From Botryllus schlosseri (lineage: Eukaryota > Chordata > Ascidiacea > Stolidobranchia > Styelidae), in assembly GCA_000444245.1 (NCBI GenBank), contig KE601805.1, positions 1 to 25,914 of the forward strand: DNA of 25,914 nt. The letters are read 5' to 3'. Below the pieces are notes generated by a model. The model made no database searches. It was not told the origin of the DNA and worked only from the letters and a program-made list of their open reading frames with translations. The position numbers and the translations under genes were made by a program. Below are positions 21,119 through 25,914 of the stretch, piece by piece (the first letter of the stretch is position 1; every line of letters starts with the position of its first letter).

Positions 21119-22101
21119 TAGGGATGGTGTGAACGTGAGGTTCACGCTCGCGTTCTGTGTGTGAACCTCGGAAATTTAGAGGTTCACGTTCACAAACGAA
21201 CCTTGGTAGGTTCTGCACTGTGAACCTTTTTCATATATTACAATGTTCACGTCATTATAACATCTTTGGTTGAAATGTATTGCATTTCAACTGCGGGCCG
21301 CTGTATACATGGCGCTGGCAACATAAAAAAAAGATCAACACTAAACGTGAATGCAACGTGACAATCCTAAAAATTTTACCTGTTTGTTACAGAAAATGGC
21401 TCGAAATATCTAGCTTTCTATTTGTGAATATTTAGTGACTCTCTGCCGTAAGCTTGACCCGAAATCGCATAACATCAATAGCGAAATACGTTACATGTAG
21501 ATAGTCAGCGAATGATGCTTATTCAACCTATGAAATTGATATCGTTTTCTGATGTATAAATCTAGCAGACGTGCGGGGTCCATCTCGATTTCATATGTTT
21601 ATTCTAGCATAAAAAACAAATCCATGCGATTTCGGTGTTGGCTACTGCTGTTTAACTTGTTAACGGGTAAAACCCGTTTTACACTCTGCTCAATATCAAT
21701 TCAGCAACAATCAGGCGTCGAATACATTGTACGGTTTGGCCTGGACCGTTAAGGCCTAAGCTTATATTCCCTTGCAAGTCGTCTTCGAAATTGTTGGCAA
21801 AGCGACGGAAGATATTGATTTTATGTGATCATTATTATATCATTTGATTGCTCCAGTTGATACATTTGGCGACGTTATAGGAGTAAGTATGTGCTTCAGC
21901 ATTGTGGCCCGAGTCGTCGCTACGTATCATGTACATGTACAATGTACATTAATATATATCACTTCACTGTTATGTAGGGTTGGAATTAGCAATATGACGT
22001 CACGTGACGTCATGAGGTTCACGTTTGCGTTCACACAGAACCTTTCAAAAAGGTTCGCGTTCACACGAACCTGAACCTTTCAGAGGTTCACACCATCCCT
22101 A
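21119..22101 (-). mobile_element. hAT-like element with TAGGGATGG ends, copy 2 (uninterrupted)
   Basis: This 983-bp element begins TAGGGATGGTGTGAACG and ends TTCACACCATCCCTA. It is flanked by perfect 8-bp copies of TTGTTAAG (21111-21118 and 22102-22109), which supports hAT-type insertion and a younger age than copy 1. It matches copy 1 along its whole length when reversed, including AAACGGGTTTT/AAAACCCGTTTT and the CRE palindrome. It lacks the 1436-bp nested element, showing AATGATATAATAATG at that point on the minus strand. No transposase was recognised; it is non-autonomous. Confidence 0.9.
21994..22013. promoter_or_regulatory. CRE/E-box palindrome in TAGGGATGG element, copy 2
   Basis: A perfect 20-bp palindrome whose core TGACGTCACGTGACGTCA holds two CRE octamers overlapping a CACGTG E-box. 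It lies about 90 bases from one end of the element, the same relative place as in copy 1. Confidence 0.5.
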
Positions 22102-22109
22102 TTGTTAAG

Positions 22110-22399
22110 TGATTATTATCGGTATGTAGCTACAGTAAACAGTTTATCATATTACTTGTATGTATTGCTCTTCGCTAAAATTTGATGTCAAACAATACAG
22201 CCCAATGCGAAGACAATTAATTACCGATGACAGGAATTTCGCGTTGGTGTCGCCGCCGGCCTACCCGTAGATATATTCGCACCGTTGGTGTTATCATCTC
22301 ATATGTCCTTGCTCAGATCCACCGAATGATCTCATCTTTTAATTAAGATTTCAAGGCGATCGATAAGTCAGGTACCCCAGATTTACCAAGATATCAATT
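22110..22399. other. No recognised gene
   Basis: Short gap between the TAGGGATGG element and the SINE. Nothing was recognised. Confidence 0.4.
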
Positions 22400-22414
22400 C
22401 ATTAGGGCTGAGTA

Positions 22415-22700
22415 GGTGGTTAGATGAAGTAGTGGTAGTGGTATAATCCACAGCTAATGGGTTGTGGGTTCGATTCCGACTGAGGTCGACTCGAGAATTC
22501 CTACCTAAGTGTTGGGGTTTATCTAGGCTCTTTCCCGCCATCGCATCCGCATAAGTGGCCTAGAAGTGTGCCGCTTTTACGGATTCATAAATAAGAAATG
22601 TCGGCCTGGTGTAAATGACCATTGTAGTCGACAAACACTATGATTAAGGAAAGGAAAGGACGTAGTTTATTTTTGTCCTTTGTCCTTTGTCCACAAACAA
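22415..22700 (+). mobile_element. tRNA-derived SINE with target duplications
   Basis: This 286-bp element is flanked by 15-bp direct repeats CATTAGGGCTGAGTA (22400-22414) and CATTAGGGTTGAGTA (22701-22715), differing at one base. The head is tRNA-like: an A-box-like TAGTGGTAGTGG at about 22430-22441 and a B box GTTCGATTC at 22468-22476, correctly spaced for an internal RNA polymerase III promoter. The 3' end is a short tandem tail of TCCTTTG units (about 22674-22691). Such elements are copied by the reverse transcriptase of a partner LINE. The tRNA of origin was not determined. Confidence 0.8.
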
Positions 22701-22844
22701 CATTAGGGTTGAGTAAATCGTAAATGCCGACGGACTTACGCGTAAGCTCCACTCTCACACGCTGCGCAAACACGTATATAATAACATACAGCCAGTAAAA
22801 GTTGACGTTGCAAGCAGCTATAGTGGGGAATCTCGCCTTACTGG

Positions 22845-22949
22845 GACCGCGGGCCACATTATCGTGTAAGACGGGAAACTGTCCGCGGGCCGGACAAAAT
22901 CCCGTCGCGGGCCGGATCCGGCCCGTGGACCGTATGTTGCCCTCTCCTG
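22845..22949 (-). mobile_element. hAT end with GGCCCGCG repeats
   Basis: Read on the minus strand from 22949, it starts CAGGAGAGGGCAACATACGG and continues with several GGCCCGCGG/CCGGATCCGG words, as in CAGGGGTGGGCAAC-type hAT termini. No opposite end with a matching flank (CCATACAT follows it) was found, so only one end survives or the boundaries are hidden. The 122-codon minus frame at 22585-22953 spans this end and the SINE and is not a gene. Confidence 0.6.
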
Positions 22950-22957
22950 CCATACAT

Positions 22958-23441
22958 AGTCGGAAACTTTCAACATATCATTATTTTTTATATATGTAAT
23001 TGTGTTTGAAAACATAGTCTCCGATGTTTCGTATATTCGTGAAGCGAGTGTATGTACCATAACAAACAGGGGTGAGTCGAGTCACCTCTATCATACAATC
23101 ACTTGACTTTACTCGGACTGGACGTCTGGACGTCTGAAAGTGTGGAATGGTTCGTGGCTCATAGAAAATTTTGCGAATCAGTTGTCCAGTCATCAAATAC
23201 TCCACTTCGAAAATCTTCGTGTTCAATAGTAATCCATTATTTATAATCTATCATTTTCGTACAAACTCGACTGGCAATAGAACATCATCGCGCACATATA
23301 CCTCACTGTTTCTTAACATAACTAACATGTTATTGGCTCAACCATGTTTGTCGGTGGTCGGTAAACGGTATCACATGTCACGGTATCACAAGTCAAACTG
23401 GGTGTTCGAAAAGGCTAAAGTAGAACAACTCTAGATATTTT
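22958..23441. other. No recognised gene; possible further hAT end
   Basis: CAGGGGTGAGTCGAGTCACC at 23067-23086 could be another hAT-type terminus, but no partner end was seen. GGACGTCT occurs twice in tandem near 23120-23136. Confidence 0.3.
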
Positions 23442-23880
23442 CAGAGGTCTAAAAAACCGATTTGAGGAAAATGATGCAGGAAAATTTGAAAGTTTCATAT
23501 CATATGTGACAGTGAAGTGACACAGCATCTGTTGATACTGGACGGCGGAAATGCGTTGTTGTGAAACTGCATAATGGAATGATGAGCAAGGGTTTTCATA
23601 CACCACAACATATATTGGTTGCCAACATCATATTATCGATTCTTGAAGCATGGATCAGAGTTCTCCAATCCAACGTCTTCAACAAATCCAACTCTCAACT
23701 ATAAATTTGGAGATGATGTGGTTGAACACATCGACAACTTAGTACAGTCCACCAAGCCAGAATTCCGGGTGAAAATATTAGAAAATATAGGATGGAGGGG
23801 TGATTTTAAGTTTATCTATGAGCTTTACAGAGCATACCGCTCTTTCAAAGAAAATAGTAGATTACCACTTTTCAAATGAC
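23442..23880 (+). CDS. Unrecognised coding-like stretch, probably broken or chance
   Basis: After a plausible acceptor (GATATTTTCAG) the plus strand reads GLKNRFEENDAGKFESFISY before a stop near 23516. A second frame is open from there to about 23703 (including CVVVKLHNGMMSKGF), and a third from 23619 to 23879 (GDDVVEHIDNLVQSTKPEFR, then ILENIGWRGDFKFIYELYRA). The last has a protein-like pattern of amphipathic helices, vaguely like a death-fold domain, but I cannot match it to a family. It could be a frameshifted gene fragment, separate exons, or chance open frames. Confidence 0.2.
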
Positions 23881-24043
23881 ATAAACTTCCATCTCTACGC
23901 AATGCGAGATGGATCCCAAGGGCCATGATTGCGTACTTTCAAATCCCAGATGGAGAGTAACTCTGTAGATATCATCCTTATTCGTCGCAAATCCATGTCA
24001 GAATGCCTGGTATTCTAACCAGATGTCTAAAGATGGAATATAC

Positions 24044-24457
24044 TAGAGCCTAACCGATTATCGGCGAGTCGAAAATATCGAGATGATATCACACTTTAAA
24101 AGAATCATCGCTATCGGCCATTGGAGCTGAAAAGTTGTCGGCAATTTTCGTGACGTCACAACATGGTGCTGGGAAGTCAGAAAACTATAATCTTTGACCG
24201 CTAGATTGGGAATATTGATATATTTCATATTGCTTACACTTTGCAGGTGTCCAGATGCAGCATTTCTAGTTTATTTCATATTCAAGTATAATGATGGCTG
24301 TAAAGATGTTCAAATAAATGCTCTGAAGCTTTGAAAATGTGCTTATGTTTATCCAACTTCTATTGAATATCGACTAAAGGTATTGGGACTATCGGTCAAG
24401 GTGTGAGTTATCGGTTCTATCGGTATCGACCAAAAAATCCAATACGGTCGGGCTCTA
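24044..24457. mobile_element. hAT MITE with TAGAGCC ends
   Basis: This 414-bp element starts TAGAGCCTAACCGATTATCGG and ends ACGGTCGGGCTCTA, with repeated CGAT/ATCGG words inside. Flanks GAATATAC (24036-24043) and TAATATAC (24458-24465) match at seven of eight bases, a hAT-size target duplication. It has no transposase. A TGACGTCA octamer lies at 24151-24158. Confidence 0.82.
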
Positions 24458-24465
24458 TAATATAC

Positions 24466-25199
24466 CAAAGATTATTTGCTGCTATCTTTGTGCTCGAATG
24501 TCCTGCAGCGATAAAGTCCCTTAAAATCCCAGTGAATGTCGGTTATGTCGGTGACACTAACATAATAACAGAAAGGGAAGTAAAATTTACGGATGAACTT
24601 TACCAGAAGTGCAAAAGGACATATATTTGAAGATTGAATTTGTAGCCAAGAATAGCTTTGAAATGTGTTTCTATATTTGGACCATAGTGTCGAAAATTGA
24701 AGTTAGTCAGTGCGGGACATTTTTTTCGATTTGAAGAAAATGATTATAATTTTATTAACACTAGAACTACCGGAACTTCGAACTACCTAGAACTACCTTG
24801 TGGCTTTTTTGACGCATGTAGAATTTTCTTCGATAAAATGCATTCACCGTTGCTAAAAATCAGCACAAATCTCAACAAACGGCATCAGAAACCATTGTTT
24901 ATTGCGCTCACAGCTACTTGCAATATTTTACATACACCTTAGTGCAAGACTTATTTAACAAATCGCCGTTTTTGGGTGTAACATATAAGTGTCGTTCTGG
25001 TGCGCATTTGGTATTTGAGCACGTTCTTTAAAAATTTGGAGTAGGTTCGATATCCGCTTTAGCCACATCATCATTCTTGGTTATTGCTGACATATCATGA
25101 AGCTTGTCAGATAAGATTTGCATAAATGCAATCTCGCAACTAATCCTCGATTTGCATATTTTTATAGCATCGGCATTTTGGCAAGTAGAAGATCATTCA
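24466..25199. other. Mostly unrecognised; possible piggyBac-like end
   Basis: TTAA at 24755-24758 is followed by CACTAGAACTACCGG, reminiscent of piggyBac-family termini (TTAA target, CCYTAGAA-type ends), with GAACTACC repeated three times within 40 bases. The opposite end was not seen. The plus frame at 24403-24630 overlaps the MITE end and matches nothing known. The plus frame at 24697-24942 likewise. Confidence 0.3.
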
Positions 25200-25418
25200 C
25201 ATTCTAAGAAAACATGCACGGACCATCGTCGACTTGTTGGTACCCTCACAGAATACTGCCTTGCAACCTGGCCAATAATATCCCCCTGGATTTGTTTCGT
25301 TATAACATTTAACCGTCACTGGTTTCTTGTTTGTGTTGTTTCTGAAGGAAACAGTTACCTCCGGTTGGAGTGAACTCAATATGTGTACAACTTCGATCTC
25401 TACACTGGCATCTCGCCG
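25200..25418 (-). CDS. Possible exon of a cysteine-containing protein, unrecognised
   Basis: This minus-strand open stretch of 73 codons has no ATG, so it would be an internal or last exon. It reads EVTVSFRNNTNKKPVTVKCY, then NETNPGGYYWPGCKAVFCEG and TNKSTMVRACF, with four Cys, three N-glycosylation sites (NNT, NET, NKS) and alternating beta-type residues, as in extracellular domains. It matches no family I can name. Its left end is a stop at 25197-25199. An overlapping minus frame at 25309-25506 has a hydrophobic, signal-like start and the word CQCRDRSC, which is an alternative reading. Chance remains possible. Confidence 0.25.
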
Positions 25419-25435
25419 TTACGCTTATCGACAAG

Positions 25436-25914
25436 ATGATAGCTTTTAAAAGTGTGGCTACATGAAGCTGCCTGTGTTCCATCTGATCCTGGGTAGCTTC
25501 AAGCAACTTTTGACAACAGTGTCAACTGGAACTTCGTTTGCTTCTCCAAGCGTATACAGCCACATTCACGTAACATTGTTTCAAGATGGATTACATCAGA
25601 CTCTTCACATTACTATGCTTGGCAAATGTATAGATTATAGAAGAGGTGTCCTGTCCTATCCTTGCCTAAATATGAGACGCCCGTGTACAGATACTTGGTA
25701 GCAGCAGCGTACACCATCTGACATTTTACCCCAATTATTTGCTGGCATTTCGACCATGTAATGAACGAAAACAATATTATCTTTATCGAGTCCGCACCTT
25801 TTTGTACTCCTTACGTCAATAGAAAGCTCATGACTTCCATAAACCTGTTCCTCGAGAGGGCCTGACTAAACATAATGCACCCATGCCCTCAGTCCTCATA
25901 TGCATTCAATTTAC
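25436..25914. other. No recognised gene
   Basis: The plus frame at 25462-25701 matches no family known to me. Nothing else was seen up to the window end. Confidence 0.35.

Noticed and set aside
22585-22953. 122-codon minus-strand open frame
   Set aside because: It spans the SINE tail and a GC-rich hAT end. Its Arg/Pro/Gly-rich part comes from GGCCCGCGG repeats.
24755-24960. A piggyBac element
   Set aside because: Only a TTAA plus CACTAGAAC start is seen. No opposite end or transposase was found, so it is noted only within the surrounding region.
1-25914. CRISPR arrays, rRNA, LTR retroelements, Polintons, toxin genes
   Set aside because: No regularly spaced repeats, no rRNA-like tract, no long direct terminal repeats, and no reverse transcriptase, integrase or capsid motif were seen in any frame.

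Overview
The window is animal nuclear DNA. It is AT-rich, has spliced genes on the minus strand with GT-AG introns of a few hundred bases, and carries many DNA transposons. The organism cannot be fixed from sequence alone. An SLC6 transporter, a possible C-type lectin, abundant hAT elements and scattered TAGGCCTA-like words would suit a marine invertebrate, perhaps a tunicate, but this is a weak inference. I see no bacterial genes, CRISPR array, rRNA, functional tRNA, retrovirus or LTR element.

Left part (1-10,415): a hAT-type transposon end lies at the edge (1-47). Six exons of a sodium-coupled SLC6 transporter follow on the minus strand (5222 down to 2101). They join in frame with matching splice phases to give 279 codons, from just before TM1 to the loop after TM5. 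The first exon and all exons after TM5 were not found, so the gene is partial here. The rest, especially 5223-10415, has no recognisable gene or mobile element.

Middle (10,416-18,160): this part is dense in DNA transposons. It holds a 663-bp foldback element with a perfect 8-bp target duplication; a 1.2-kb hAT element containing an assembly gap and a copy of a repeat that also flanks it; and a hAT element with TAGGGATGG ends into which a second, 1436-bp hAT (CAGTGGTTCTC ends) has jumped.

Right part (18,161-25,914): a broken hAT transposase C-terminus; two candidate minus-strand exons of a secreted C-type-lectin-like protein (signal-peptide exon near 20,182-19,999 and start of a lectin domain at 19,687-19,504); a second full-length copy of the TAGGGATGG element in the opposite orientation, serving as an empty site for the nested insertion; a tRNA-derived SINE with 15-bp target duplications; more hAT ends; and a 414-bp hAT MITE. 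Two unrecognised coding-like stretches (23,442-23,880 plus strand; 25,200-25,418 minus strand) are weak.

There is no clear multi-gene system. The main interest is the layered transposon history, the unusual foldback element, and the CRE-type palindromes (TGACGTCA) that recur in hAT elements of different families. The transporter and the lectin look like independent host genes.
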